Source of the DNA: RH-AL1 sp965198495
GTDB lineage: Bacteria > Pseudomonadota > Alphaproteobacteria > Rhizobiales > Beijerinckiaceae
Direction: 5' to 3'
DNA: 64,000 nucleotides
NCBI GenBank assembly: GCA_965198495.1
Contig: CBDAPL010000001.1
Coordinates: forward strand, 1,178,001 to 1,242,000
Shown in pieces: positions 42,523 through 51,686 of the stretch. Position numbers and translations under genes: made by a program. Below the pieces are notes generated by a model. The model was not told where the DNA came from, ran no database searches, and worked only from the letters and a program-made list of their open reading frames with translations. Each line of letters begins with the position of its first letter. Positions within the stretch are counted from its first letter, which is position 1.

Positions 42523-43170
42523 AGGATGCGAAGACCTCTCCCGACATCTGCCAGGCATCGATCGCCAGCGCGCATCGATCGTACCTATAGTTTCTATCAG
42601 AAACATCGCCTCAGCAAGTTATTCTATTTGGAGGATTAAGGCGATACTTGTTGCGTCTGCATCATTCTGTTTTGGAGATTGCAAAATTGTCCGCGGAGAC
42701 CGGGCTGAGAAGAGCGGCTACATAGCGCGAAAACGAGCAGTTTACTGGGCACAGGAGAGAGGCGCGCCTGCACTAAACCATTGTTTATCCGCGCCTTCCA
42801 ATGTCCGCAGAGATACTGTGGATGCGAATGCTGTGGGTGGCTGAGGTCGCAGTTTTGCCGAACCGGTCTACGCTGGATCGATGGAAAAACTGCGAATGCA
42901 AAAGCCACTTAACAGGGAATGCAACTGCCCTTTTCAGGGAGTACGTGCCGCGATTTGAGAATCGAGCGTCGGACCTGACTAGAATCATGCTCGTCGATGA
43001 TGACGTCAAAATCGCGGAATGGGGACTGAACCCGCGAGGAGGTGATCTCTTACCTGCTCAGTGGAAATTGCCTGGCCTTCTGACCTGAACAGAATGCGTC
43101 TTCGGTTATATCTACTGGCTCTTGTAAGCGGCTTGCTTTGTTTGATGCAACGTGAGACGAAGGTAGTGGT
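42523..43170. other. Intergenic stretch at the edge of a lower-GC island
   Basis: About 650 bases with more A and T than the surroundings and no recognisable gene. It forms the left flank of the DUF5681/ParB-methyltransferase pair. No att-like repeat or integrase was found here. Confidence 0.4.
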
Positions 43171-43296
43171 TTGGTTACTGACGAAAGATCAGTCGTATCG
43201 CTGCTTTATCAGTCGGTAGATCGAAACATAATTGTAATCATACGAGCACTCCGAAGGGGGAATTTCGGTGATCACACCAGCCTTTGGAGTGGTTCC

Positions 43297-44628
43297 GTGC
43301 CCGGAAGACGCATACCGAAAGACCCTTACGCGCCTGTAGTCGATCTACCGCATGCCGAAATCGAGTACCTAAAGATTTCGCGAAAGGTGCTTCTCGCGCC
43401 TATCGAGGTTAGGACTGGCAATAAGGTCCGAAAAGACACGCGCCTAAATCTTTACGCGAGGCGCATAGTCGAAGATGCAACGGCTAAACGTGGCGCGAGT
43501 GTTAAGCATCATAGGCAGCTCCGAGATATAGGCGCCCTTAAACCACACGGTTTAGCTGCTCGCCCGATCACTTCATTGACGCCTAACATTGAGCGGCAAG
43601 ATCGCATCTGCGCCTCTACTTATGATTCTTTTTGGCCAACGTTCTTAGCTCTCCTGCCGTATTTTAAGAAAGAGTATGGCGCTGTCTATGGAGACCTTGG
43701 AGACATTACAAAAGTTCTTCCATTGTACATGCTATCCACGCCATCGTTTGCCGATTCTATGAAGCGCATTAGAAAAATGCATCGCAAAAGAGCGAAGGGT
43801 CAGTCCTTTAAGGTTGGACATAAAAAGCCGTCTGTCGACAAGCAGTACGTAAAAGGCCAGAGCGGCAATATGCGAGGGCGACCTAAAACCAAAACCTTCT
43901 TCGAAACATTGGAAGCAAGTTTTCATAAGAAAATTACCGTCCGGAAGGCTGATGGTACTTCGAAACGAGTCAGCCAGGGCGAAGCGGGTATCACTCAACT
44001 CTTCAATGATGCCATGTACGGCAATTCGCGGGCGCGGACAGAGATAAACAGACTCATCAAGGCGCTTCATCTAGCAGGCATGCTTAAACCCGAGCCTCGC
44101 ACCTCCCCACTCCGGAAACCAACAGACGAAGGCAAGGCACTGGCGGCCGTGAGACTGTCGATCATGGTGGGGGTCGTTAAGCGTTTCCTATCGCATCGTT
44201 TCGAAAAGACATACGGCCCGGTACCTGCGTTCACAACGCTTCTCGAGCGGAATACATCCGATCTCAACGACATTCCTGGTCTCGATGCTCTCATCGAGAA
44301 ACATCCGAGGCTCGGAACGGCAATCGATGGGATAAAAGCTATGCTCATGCGAGAGGAGAAGTCTTCGAGAGAAGATGTCGAAACTTTTGACGATGCTGAG
44401 GCTGTTTCTGACAGCGGATTGGGCCACGATTTTGAATCGGAATCGAAGTTCGACGACGCGACCCCGAAAGCAAACGCGAATGAGGCAGTTAAGATAGCCG
44501 AATCGCCATTCTACCCGGTGCCGATGTCGCGACCGAGATTAAGAGCGGTTCCTAAAGGCAAGTATCCGCCTGTAGCTACCATTCCAACAAAAGGCAAAAA
44601 GGGGAAAAAGGAGCCAGGCGACGCCTAG
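43297..44628 (+). CDS. DUF5681-domain protein
   Basis: About 443 residues. A recognisable DUF5681 block begins near the middle: YVKGQSGNMRGRPKTKTFFE, then KITVRKADGTSKRVSQGEAG and ITQLFNDAMYGNSRAR; the N-terminal half is unfamiliar and the C-terminus is a long charged, low-complexity tail ending in lysine-rich repeats (KGKKGKKEPG). DUF5681 proteins commonly neighbour ParB-methyltransferases in phage-like islands of alphaproteobacteria; function unknown, probably DNA-linked. I chose GTG at 43297 because GGAG lies seven bases ahead; the frame is open to a TTG at 43171. AT-rich codon use differs from most of the window, a sign of transfer. Confidence 0.7.
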   Translation: MPGRRIPKDPYAPVVDLPHAEIEYLKISRKVLLAPIEVRTGNKVRKDTRLNLYARRIVEDATAKRGASVKHHRQLRDIGALKPHGLAARPITSLTPNIERQDRICASTYDSFWPTFLALLPYFKKEYGAVYGDLGDITKVLPLYMLSTPSFADSMKRIRKMHRKRAKGQSFKVGHKKPSVDKQYVKGQSGNMRGRPKTKTFFETLEASFHKKITVRKADGTSKRVSQGEAGITQLFNDAMYGNSRARTEINRLIKALHLAGMLKPEPRTSPLRKPTDEGKALAAVRLSIMVGVVKRFLSHRFEKTYGPVPAFTTLLERNTSDLNDIPGLDALIEKHPRLGTAIDGIKAMLMREEKSSREDVETFDDAEAVSDSGLGHDFESESKFDDATPKANANEAVKIAESPFYPVPMSRPRLRAVPKGKYPPVATIPTKGKKGKKEPGDA

Positions 44629-44787
44629 GATGCTCGCGAAGTCTTGGCGAAAAATTCGACGCGGGTCCAAGCTCAACAGGTATGCCTTCTGCTAAGGATC
44701 ACCAGTTTGTATTTAAACCATTCATCTCATGATGATTGGAAGCTGAAAATCGACATCTTTGATATCGATACAAAAAGGAAGTTCATC

Positions 44788-46332
44788 ATGGTCGCAAAAG
44801 CAATTTATTCAAGTTCGAGCGAAGGAACCCTTCGCTCGCGCCTCCTTCATCGAGATGGGACACGGCGATCAAAGCAGAAAGCGCTCTCTCGGGCCGCTGG
44901 CGTTCAGGCCTCACGCCGCAATGATCTCATGCCTAACCTGCAGCTCGTCGATATCGCTGTCGAAAAGGTTACCGCCCCGACTCGCAACGTGAGATCTCTT
45001 GCTCCAAGTCACATCAGAGAAGTCGCGAATTCGATCGCCGAGCTCGGCTTTGCTCATCCTATCCTCGTGAATGGCGAACGTGAGGTGATCGACGGCGTCG
45101 TTCGCCTCGAGGCTGCAAAGCTTCTTAATTTGCCAGTTGTGCCCTGCATCATCGTGGACTCGCTGACCAAAAAGCAGTTGAAGCTCCTGCGATTGTCAAT
45201 CAACCGTCTCGGCGAAAAAAATACGTGGAACCTCGATGATCTAAGGTTGGAGCTTACTGAGCTTATCGTCGACGAAGCTCCGATCGAAGTGAGCGGCTTC
45301 GACTTGATCGAGATCGACGGCATCCTCACAGAGGTCGAGCCAGACCAGGTCGAGCCAGGGACGATCGAGCCTAAAGCTAAAGTCGCAGTCGCTCGATTAG
45401 GCGATGTCTTCCGCCTCGGCGATCACCGCGTGGTCTGTGGAGACGCCACAGATCCATCCGTTATGTATCTCGCAATGAGAGGAGAGAGAGCGAGAATGGT
45501 CTTTACAGACCAACCCTACAATGTGCCGATCGCAGGGAACGTGACAAAAGGTGACCACCGCGAGTTCGAGATGGCGAGCGGAGAGATGAGCGACGACGAA
45601 TTTCTTGCCTTCAACGACGCTTGGATCGGTGAGGCAATTCCTCATCTCGTCGACGGCGGCATATTGGCGACGTTCATCGACTGGCGTGGGCTAACTTTTG
45701 TCACGATGGCGGCCCTGTCGGCGCAGCTTTCGCAGCTTAATCTTCTCGTCTGGGCGAAGACCAACGCCGGGATGGGAAGCCTTTACCGATCGCAACACGA
45801 ACTGATCCCGCTTTTCAAAAAAGGTGACGCTCCGCACGTCAACAACGTCAAGCTCGGGACTAAGGGCCGCTGGCGCTCGAACGTCATCACCCATGCCGGC
45901 GCATCGTCGATGCGTTCCGATGCAAGACGTGGCCTTCAACATCACCCGACGGTTAAGCCTGTCGTCATGCTATCCGACATCATGCTCGACCTTACAAATC
46001 GTGGCGACATCGTCCTCGATCCTTTCCTCGGTTCAGGATCGACCTTGATTGCCGCCGAGAAGTCGGGACGCATCTGCATGGGCGTCGAGATCGATCCGCT
46101 TTACGTCGACTTGATCTGTCGGCGTTTTGCAGAAGTCACCGGAAAGGTCGCGCTGCTGGAGGAGACAAGCGAAACGTTTGCGGCCCTACAGGAGCGCAGG
46201 GCTTTGAGCCGGCCGCCCTCGCTGGTGAGCTCAGCTATATCGCCGGCCCCGGCCGCCGTCGATGAGGCGGTCGTGACGGGTACAGCGCCTGTCTATCGCA
46301 AGCGAACCAGATTGCCGGTGTCGAGCGCGTAG
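44788..46332 (+). CDS. ParB-like nuclease/N6-adenine DNA methyltransferase fusion with altered motif IV
   Basis: 514 residues. N-terminal ParB/Sulfiredoxin-like domain (about 50-140): NVRSLAPSHIREVANSIAEL and GEREVIDGVVRLEAAKLLNL. C-terminal methyltransferase: RLGDVFRLGDHRVVCGDATD near 205, then FTDQPYNVPIAGNV, where the catalytic motif normally reads DPPY; here it is DQPY. Later blocks HPTVKPVVMLSDIMLDL and the SAM-binding DPFLGSGSTLIAAEKSGR are intact, as is the EIDPLYVD closing motif. The Pro-to-Gln change (CCA to CAA is one base) could impair catalysis. ATG at 44788 follows AAAGGAAG. Pairs with the DUF5681 gene, 160 bases upstream. Confidence 0.85.
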   Translation: MVAKAIYSSSSEGTLRSRLLHRDGTRRSKQKALSRAAGVQASRRNDLMPNLQLVDIAVEKVTAPTRNVRSLAPSHIREVANSIAELGFAHPILVNGEREVIDGVVRLEAAKLLNLPVVPCIIVDSLTKKQLKLLRLSINRLGEKNTWNLDDLRLELTELIVDEAPIEVSGFDLIEIDGILTEVEPDQVEPGTIEPKAKVAVARLGDVFRLGDHRVVCGDATDPSVMYLAMRGERARMVFTDQPYNVPIAGNVTKGDHREFEMASGEMSDDEFLAFNDAWIGEAIPHLVDGGILATFIDWRGLTFVTMAALSAQLSQLNLLVWAKTNAGMGSLYRSQHELIPLFKKGDAPHVNNVKLGTKGRWRSNVITHAGASSMRSDARRGLQHHPTVKPVVMLSDIMLDLTNRGDIVLDPFLGSGSTLIAAEKSGRICMGVEIDPLYVDLICRRFAEVTGKVALLEETSETFAALQERRALSRPPSLVSSAISPAPAAVDEAVVTGTAPVYRKRTRLPVSSA

Positions 46333-46425
46333 ACGGTCGCCGTCGGCAAGGACGGTACCTTCTAACCGCCAATCCGGTCGCGCTGTTCGAGGCGCCAGTT
46401 AACGTGGCTTGGCTCGAGGGTTGGT

Positions 46426-46707
46426 CTAAAAGTCTGATCCGCTTTTCCTGACTTGCGGCGGCAAGCTTGGTGCCGCGGGTAAGGTGTTGCCGGAGGTTGA
46501 GGCTGGGGCAGTGCCAGCCCCGGGGTTCGTCATCATGTCGTGCACGGCGGTAGCGGCCGCCATCGTCTTGTCGCTGACGCCGGCAACGACCCAAGCCTCA
46601 TTCGCCGCCGGATCGAAACCCGTCTCAAGTACAATCACGCCTTGGTCGGCCCCCATCCCCGGCATTGGGCTGATCGCAGCGACCGCGATACTGGCAGTCA
46701 CCACCAT
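46426..46707 (-). CDS. Possible small secreted protein
   Basis: A 93-residue frame opening MVVTASIAVAAISPMPGMGA, which could be a signal peptide, with a mature part IVLETGFDPAANEAWVVAGV and an Ala/Pro-rich tail. It lies on the same strand just downstream of a TetR gene. No family is recognised and no strong ribosome site is seen, so it may be spurious. Confidence 0.35.
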   Translation of the reverse strand: MVVTASIAVAAISPMPGMGADQGVIVLETGFDPAANEAWVVAGVSDKTMAAATAVHDMMTNPGAGTAPASTSGNTLPAAPSLPPQVRKSGSDF

Positions 46708-46787
46708 CGCCGGAAGTTTCAAGTGTGGGCGGGACTTCGATCGCGAAGGCGAGGAAGGCGGTAGAGATCTCGTCGACGGGGCAACGG

Positions 46788-47396
46788 TCACCGGGCGACC
46801 GAACCGCGCAGCAATGTGTCGGCCAAAGCCTCGGCCCATGATCGGGAGAGCGGCTGACCCAGCAACAGCCTGAGGTAGACCCCTCCGACCGCTGCGTCGA
46901 TCGTGCGCTCCACGTCGAGGTCCGCTCGGAACTCGCCGGTGTCGACACCGCGCCTCAACAGCGCCTCCGTCTCATGTCGCAGGGGGGCCGAGAACTCGCC
47001 GACGAAACGGCGGCGCGTCTCGCCGTCGGACTGCGCCTCTGCAAGGATGGAAGCCGACACTCGGCCGGCGGGACCCGCCAAGGCTTCGGTCAGGGAGGTG
47101 ACCAAAGCGGTGAACGCGGCCGTGACGGAGCCCTCGCTCGCGTAGGCTAACTGCGGCCTCAGATGGACGAGCAGGCTCTCCACCGCAAGCGTGCCCTTCG
47201 TCGGCCACCATCGATAGATCGTGGTCCGAGCGACGCCGGCCCGCGTGGACACGGCCTCTACAGAGAAGCCAGCCAAGCCCGTTTCAACGAGGACCGTGTA
47301 AGCGGCGGCCAGCACCCGATGCCGCGAAGCCTCGCTGCGAGGGCGTCCGACAGGGCGACGCTGGCCCCCGCCCTGTCCCTTTGACGTCACCGCCAT
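46788..47396 (-). CDS. TetR-family regulator
   Basis: 202 residues. HTH region: RPRSEASRHRVLAAAYTVLV, then VEAVSTRAGVARTTIYRWWP followed by TKGTLAVESLL. C-terminal TetR_C_16-like helices contain FVGEFSAPLRHETEALLRRG and GVYLRLLLGQPLS. Divergent from a glutathione S-transferase gene, with an inverted repeat between the two, so that gene is the probable target. Confidence 0.87.
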   Translation of the reverse strand: MAVTSKGQGGGQRRPVGRPRSEASRHRVLAAAYTVLVETGLAGFSVEAVSTRAGVARTTIYRWWPTKGTLAVESLLVHLRPQLAYASEGSVTAAFTALVTSLTEALAGPAGRVSASILAEAQSDGETRRRFVGEFSAPLRHETEALLRRGVDTGEFRADLDVERTIDAAVGGVYLRLLLGQPLSRSWAEALADTLLRGSVAR

Positions 47397-47446
47397 GTCC
47401 TCCCTCTCGCATCGAAGCGGCCACCTTAAAGTCGGGAGCCTTGCTT

Positions 47447-47471
47447 ATTCCGCTACGTTGTGTATCGGAAT
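47447..47471. promoter_or_regulatory. Inverted repeat between TetR and GST genes
   Basis: ATTCCG (47447-47452) and CGGAAT (47466-47471) separated by 13 bases, in an AT-richer gap 50 bases ahead of the tetR start. Candidate TetR operator. Confidence 0.45.
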
Positions 47472-47634
47472 GAGGTGGCGCTGTTGAGACCGGGCGTAGA
47501 AGGCGCAATGGGAGAAGGCGATCCGGTTCGGACGCCGCCCGCCAACGTGACGCGTTGCGCCGATCCGCTCCGTCCGTCGGGCGCCCGCCGACGCCCGGGC
47601 CGGCCCGCCAATGAGGCCACTCAGGAGATCACCC

Positions 47635-48246
47635 ATGTTGCTGTACCAGTTCCAAAGGGGAACTAACCCACGGCGGGTCATTATATACCTCGCCGAGAAG
47701 GGACTCGACGTCCCTCGTCACGAGCTTGACTACGCGAATGGCGAACATCGGTCGCCGGAGTACCTTCGGTTGAACCCGGCCGGCCGGGCGCCGGTCCTCG
47801 TGACCGACACCGGTGAAGCGCTGACCGAAGCGGCGGCGATCGTCGAGTATCTCGAGGAGCTGCATCCGCTGGATCCCATGATCGGGACGGATCCGTTCTC
47901 GCGCGCCAAGGTCCGCGCGCTGGAACGAGTCGGTAATGACCTCTGCGTTCGGTGCCAAGCATGGCTCTGGAACCTGACGGACGCCTTCCCGGGAAAGGAG
48001 CCCCGACCTTCGCCGGAGTTCGCCGGCAGAGCGTACCGCTACGTCTCGGAACTCGTCGACGTCCTGGCGGCGGAGATCGGCGACCACGAGTACCTGGCCG
48101 GCGATATGCCGTCCATCGCCGACTTCACGGCCTTCTCGATCTTCCAGACCGCCCGTGAGCGTTTCCACCAGCCGCTCGGGGCCGATCGCCCGTCCCTCGA
48201 CGCATGGTACAGGAACTTTCGCAGGCGCCCGAGCGCGGAATACTGA
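47635..48246 (+). CDS. Glutathione S-transferase family protein
   Basis: 203 residues. Thioredoxin-like N-domain: LLYQFQRGTNPRRVIIYLAE, PEYLRLNPAGRAPVLVTDTG and EALTEAAAIVEYLEELHP (cis-Pro and glutathione gamma-Glu-binding ET/TEA motif); all-helical C-domain with GDMPSIADFTAFSIFQTA (the N-capping box). The N-terminal catalytic residue is probably a Ser/Thr/Asn rather than Cys. It conjugates glutathione to electrophiles or acts in detoxification. ATG at 47635 follows AGGAG. Confidence 0.9.
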   Translation: MLLYQFQRGTNPRRVIIYLAEKGLDVPRHELDYANGEHRSPEYLRLNPAGRAPVLVTDTGEALTEAAAIVEYLEELHPLDPMIGTDPFSRAKVRALERVGNDLCVRCQAWLWNLTDAFPGKEPRPSPEFAGRAYRYVSELVDVLAAEIGDHEYLAGDMPSIADFTAFSIFQTARERFHQPLGADRPSLDAWYRNFRRRPSAEY

Positions 48247-48464
48247 ACGTCGAGTCATCGCTCCCCCCGACCGTCGGACTCGCGCGACGGTCACGAGCGC
48301 GCCGATGGTCCGTGGCGCATGAGGAGCGACCCAAACCATCAAGATGGTCGACGCGCGGTGGCAGCGGTGTTCCAGCCCGAGGTTGGAGCCGCAAACGGCG
48401 GCCGGCCGGAAAGCTTTCCTCCGAAACAGAATTGGGCGTGGTTCACCTGTGGTGCCCGCGAACG

Positions 48465-48766
48465 TAGAGGCCGAGTTGATGGCCTTCGCCGCCGTGGCGC
48501 GGGTCGGGAGCCTGCGTCGCCTTGCTGCGCTCCTCGACCTCAAACCTTCGACGCTCAGCCACCTCGTGCGTTCGCCCGAGAATCCGGGCACGAAGCCCCT
48601 AAGCCGCAGCGTCTCGACCCACGTTAGACTCGCGTCATCGGTCGAGGTCAGTCCCGCGCTCGCCGGAGCCCTCGACGCGATCAACCCTTACCGGACTTCG
48701 CCCCGCGAAAGCCTTCGGCTGACCATGCCTCCCCTCGGCGAGGAAGACGGCGGTCAAGCGCATTAG
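48465..48766 (+). pseudogene. LysR regulator remnant (DNA-binding half only)
   Basis: About 100 codons similar to the HTH and start of the effector domain of a LysR regulator: ELMAFAAVARVGSLRRLAAL and LDLKPSTLSHLVRSPE, then SVSTHVRLASSVEVSPALAG. The recognition helix is degenerate and the effector domain is missing; the sequence collides with the 3' end of the SDR pseudogene. Perhaps the former regulator of that SDR. Confidence 0.55.
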
Positions 48767-49510
48767 GTCGGGTTTATCATCCCGAACACCTTTTCGAAAT
48801 CGCCAGAACGTTCTGCGTTCCGTTGCGGAAACACCCGGTCGACAAGGACTTCGGTGGGCGTCCGCTTGGCGCATAGGAGCTCGACCGCTTCGGCCACGAA
48901 GGCGTCTAGCGGCATGGCTCTCGGATTGCCGGCTTGGCCGGGAGAGAAGTCGGTCGCGACCAGGGCGGTACGATCTCGACGACGGAGACTGTCGTGTGCC
49001 GTAGCTGGTGACGCAACCTCTGCGTCCAGGAGTGCAACGCGGCCTTCGTGGCACTGTAGGTCGGGGCGTCTGCTCTCGGGACAAAGGCGAGCGCGGACGT
49101 GACCATGACGACGGCCGCCTCGTCCCGGAGCTGCAGGTAGGTAAGCAGGGCCATGGTCAGCCGGATCGGCGCCAGCAGGTTGGTTGCGACGGTGCGCTCC
49201 ACCGTCGCAAGGTCGAAGGATAGATCCAGGACGTCCTCGACGGCCATCATGCCTGCGTTATTGACCACTGCGTTGACGCCCGGATGGCGCTCAAGGAGCG
49301 TCGTTACGAAGCGAGCACGTCGCCTGGCGCGCTGACGTCGAGTTCGTAGCCGACCATGTCGGGGTTCGCCCGCAGCGTCTCCGCGAGGGAGTCAGGGTTG
49401 CGCCCGGTGATGATGACCTCGGCGCCGAGGGCGCGAAGCGACCGGGCCAGACCACGCCCTATGCCTGAGTTCCCGCCCGTCACGAGGATGGTCGCCTTCG
49501 AGAAGTCCAT
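48763..49510 (-). pseudogene. Short-chain dehydrogenase (DltE-like) with frameshifts
   Basis: Starts normally (MDFSKATILVTGGNSGIGRG, Rossmann TGGNSGIG) and reads to DVSAPGDVLAS, where the frame breaks near 49305; the NNAG motif follows in another frame (MVNNAGMMAVEDVLDLSFDL), then the active site (VMVTSALAFVP, then YSATKAALHSW = YxxxK), and a second break near 48950 before the tail VDRVFPQRNAERSGDFEKVF. All catalytic elements survive, spread over three frames, so inactivation is recent or due to assembly error. Confidence 0.75.
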
Positions 49511-49608
49511 GATGCGTTCCTTGTGATCTTCGGCAGGAGGAGCCGCGGTCGACGTCGCTCTCTGCTGCCTAGAAACGACGCTCTTTAGGGTGGCAGAGAC
49601 ACAGATGT

Positions 49609-49633
49609 ATTACGCTACAGCGTATAGCGTAAT
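49609..49633. promoter_or_regulatory. Perfect 9-bp inverted repeat upstream of the SDR pseudogene
   Basis: ATTACGCTA (49609-49617) and TAGCGTAAT (49625-49633) around a 7-base spacer, about 100 bases upstream of the SDR start in an AT-rich patch. Probably the operator of a regulator that controlled the SDR gene. Confidence 0.6.
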
Positions 49634-49858
49634 TCGAATTTGGCAAGTCGGAGCCGGCGCTTGGCTTAGGACGGCGACGGAGGTTCGATACAGGGGCATA
49701 GGATCCAGCTGCCGTTGCCAATGCGTGCGAGGTGTGAATCGGCGCGGCAGTTAACCCCAAATAGGCGCCGAACGAACGATGACCCCACTGGGCGTTCTGC
49801 AACTATCGCCAATCGTTTAAAAATTAGAGGATCGGATAGGGTCAGCCTTCGTCGCCGA

Positions 49859-50205
49859 TGAGGGGTCAATGCATCGCGCCGATTTACAATCCCGGCATGG
49901 CTTCGTTCGGTGCAGCCCGAGACACTGCGCTTGCGATGCATCCGACGGTGAAACCTGTCGGTCTGATCGCCGATATCATCTTAGACTGCACCTGCCGAGG
50001 TGACTTTGTCCTGGACCCATTTGCGGGATCGGGCACGATCTTGCTCGCCGCGCACCGCACCGGACGCCAGGCCTGCGCCATGGAAATCGATCCTCGGTAT
50101 ATCGACGTCGCAGTCGCCCGCATGGAGCGGCTGACGGGCTGTCCCGCGGTCCACATGGTGACACGGAAGACTTACGCCGACACGATGAAGGACCGAGAAG
50201 CTTGA
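49859..50205 (+). pseudogene. C-terminal remnant of a second ParB-type DNA methyltransferase
   Basis: Matches the end of the methyltransferase fold: ALAMHPTVKPVGLIADIILD, CRGDFVLDPFAGSGTILLAA and EIDPRYIDVAVARMERLTG. The target-recognition part, the DPPY motif and the ParB domain are missing. It has its own ATG but no family N-terminus. Related to, but clearly diverged from, the gene at 44.8 kb. Confidence 0.75.
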
Positions 50206-50351
50206 TCTGATCAAGGACATGCTTGATGGCCAGCAACAATCGTCATGGCCACCGTTGGCATCTCGCGAGAATGGACGTAATCAGCCATTCCGACGTTCGT
50301 AGACAAACAATCGATCATATCGCGCAGGCGATACGGCAGAGGACAACTTGA

Positions 50352-50600
50352 ATGGATGACGATCTTGAAGAGCAATCAAGCTCCAATCCGAGCCTCTTGG
50401 GTCCTCTCGTGCGCAGAGACATCGCAAGGCGCAATCCGGTTCGCCGCGACGTCAAACGCCGGGATTTGGTCCGACGCGATATTGTTTCTAGAGATATCGT
50501 GCGTCGCAATGTCGTAAGAAGGGATATCGTGCGCAAAGACGTGGTTCGGAGAGATCCCCGTCGCCGCGATCCAACACGCAGGGATATCATAACGGAATAG
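50352..50600 (+). CDS. Arginine-rich pentad-repeat protein
   Basis: 82 residues; after an acidic 20-residue head the chain is built from about twelve tandem 5-residue units of the form x-R-R-(D/N)-(I/V/L/P), e.g. VRRDI, ARRNP, VRRDV, KRRDL. Shifted by two residues this is R(D/N)(I/V/L)xR, which has the periodicity of pentapeptide repeats, A(D/N)Lxx, with arginine at the usual small-residue position. A ribosome site (AGAGGA) precedes the ATG. The 15-base DNA units are diverged at third positions, suggesting selection on protein. Strongly charged; could bind nucleic acid. Function unknown. Confidence 0.6.
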   Translation: MDDDLEEQSSSNPSLLGPLVRRDIARRNPVRRDVKRRDLVRRDIVSRDIVRRNVVRRDIVRKDVVRRDPRRRDPTRRDIITE

Positions 50601-50742
50601 TTCGGTAGCTCAAGCCGATAGCGTCGGGCCAACGGCGGACGCACTGCGGCAGAGTGCTCGGACCCTCTTTCAGTCGACCTACACTAGCATCTCTGACCAG
50701 CTTTTAGAAGTCTGAACCGCTTCTGTTCACTTGACCGCACAC

Positions 50743-51156
50743 TCAGTTTTCCAGATTTGCGATCGCCTCCGGTACCCACGAACAGAACGGACGCCCTTCC
50801 TGGCGAATGCAGAGCGCAGCATGCCACCCGCTCAGCTCCTCCACCGTGCCTTTCGTGCCTTCCGGCAGCAGCTGGCAGTCCGCTTGATCCACGAAGGCCA
50901 CCGCTGCCGTCGTGTCGTTAGCCTCAAGCAACGCCGTGAACTTGTCGGTGTCCTCCACGTGCCTGCAACCGGCGTAGCCCTGCTTGGTGCTGACGTGTGC
51001 CCCGGTCAAGATTATCGGCTTCTCCGCATGGTCGCTCGCGTGATCGGAGCCGCCGGAGAACAGGCTGCTAAGCCACAGCACCGTAATCAAAGTCGGAACG
51101 AGGACGTAAACGGCTTTCTGCGTCTTTGAGAGCTCGTGCCATTTCTGCACCTTCAT
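50743..51156 (-). CDS. Hypothetical single-pass membrane protein
   Basis: 137 residues: basic cytoplasmic N-terminus (MKVQKWHELSKTQK), one transmembrane helix (AVYVLVPTLITVLWLSSLF), then a periplasmic domain of about 100 residues with several cysteines (AGCRHVED, QADCQLLPEG, AALCIRQEG, RPFCSWVPEA), suggesting two disulfides. No known family. Same strand as the small frame-shifted gene to its right. Confidence 0.6.
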   Translation of the reverse strand: MKVQKWHELSKTQKAVYVLVPTLITVLWLSSLFSGGSDHASDHAEKPIILTGAHVSTKQGYAGCRHVEDTDKFTALLEANDTTAAVAFVDQADCQLLPEGTKGTVEELSGWHAALCIRQEGRPFCSWVPEAIANLEN

Positions 51157-51215
51157 GATCGCGATCCGCTTGAGATCGGAGCCGCAAGAAGCAAGTTAGC
51201 CACCTCGGCGCTCCT

Positions 51216-51545
51216 TTACTGGAACTTGTAGCTGTATACGGCCGCAGAACAGTCGGGCTGACGCTTGAAGACCTTGACGTACTCGTCGCGGATGATCATC
51301 CGTGCCTTGTCGATGCGCTCCATCTCGCCTAGGCACCTGTCGTCGGCGGCCATCAATTTTTTTAATGTACCGGCCGGGTGCGGTCGCTCCCACCTTGTCG
51401 AGGCGCTGTACAACGCCCAAGCACTCATCACTGTTAGTGACTTCGACGGGCTTGCCCATTTGCCAGTAGGCAGGCGCGGCTACGGCAAGGGCCGTGATCG
51501 TGAGGAGGCGCTGTAGCGCTTGAATCTCAAAGAGCGGGAGATTGT
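51216..51545 (-). pseudogene. Small exported-protein gene split by a frameshift in an A7 run
   Basis: One frame gives a hydrophobic stretch (QALQRLLTITALAVAAPAYW) and MGKPVEVTNSDECLGVVQRL DKVGATAPGRYIK; at the homopolymer near 51355-51361 coding continues in the next frame as KLMAADDRCLGEMERIDKAR ending VYSYKFQ. A start codon (MTISRS) lies in the second frame, so a second shift near the beginning is needed as well. Either a decayed gene, a sequencing error in the homopolymer, or programmed slippage. No family recognised. Confidence 0.5.
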
Positions 51546-51686
51546 CATCGAGCGTCCTTTCTGACGTGGCGGTGTAGCTCTGCCTTTGGTCGCTCTGCTT
51601 GCCTTCGAAGTCCAGAAGAAAATCCTGATATAGGATAATCCCATTATGGGATCAAAGTTCGGCGGCTTTTCCTCCCTGCGCCGGCG

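Noticed and set aside
47629..48684. 351-residue minus-strand frame opposite the GST gene
   Set aside because: Covers an intact GST gene in antisense and has no recognisable domain.
50352..50600. Repeat array at 50.4 kb as a possible CRISPR or DNA satellite
   Set aside because: Units are 15 bp with no spacers and are diverged at third codon positions, which fits a coding pentad repeat.
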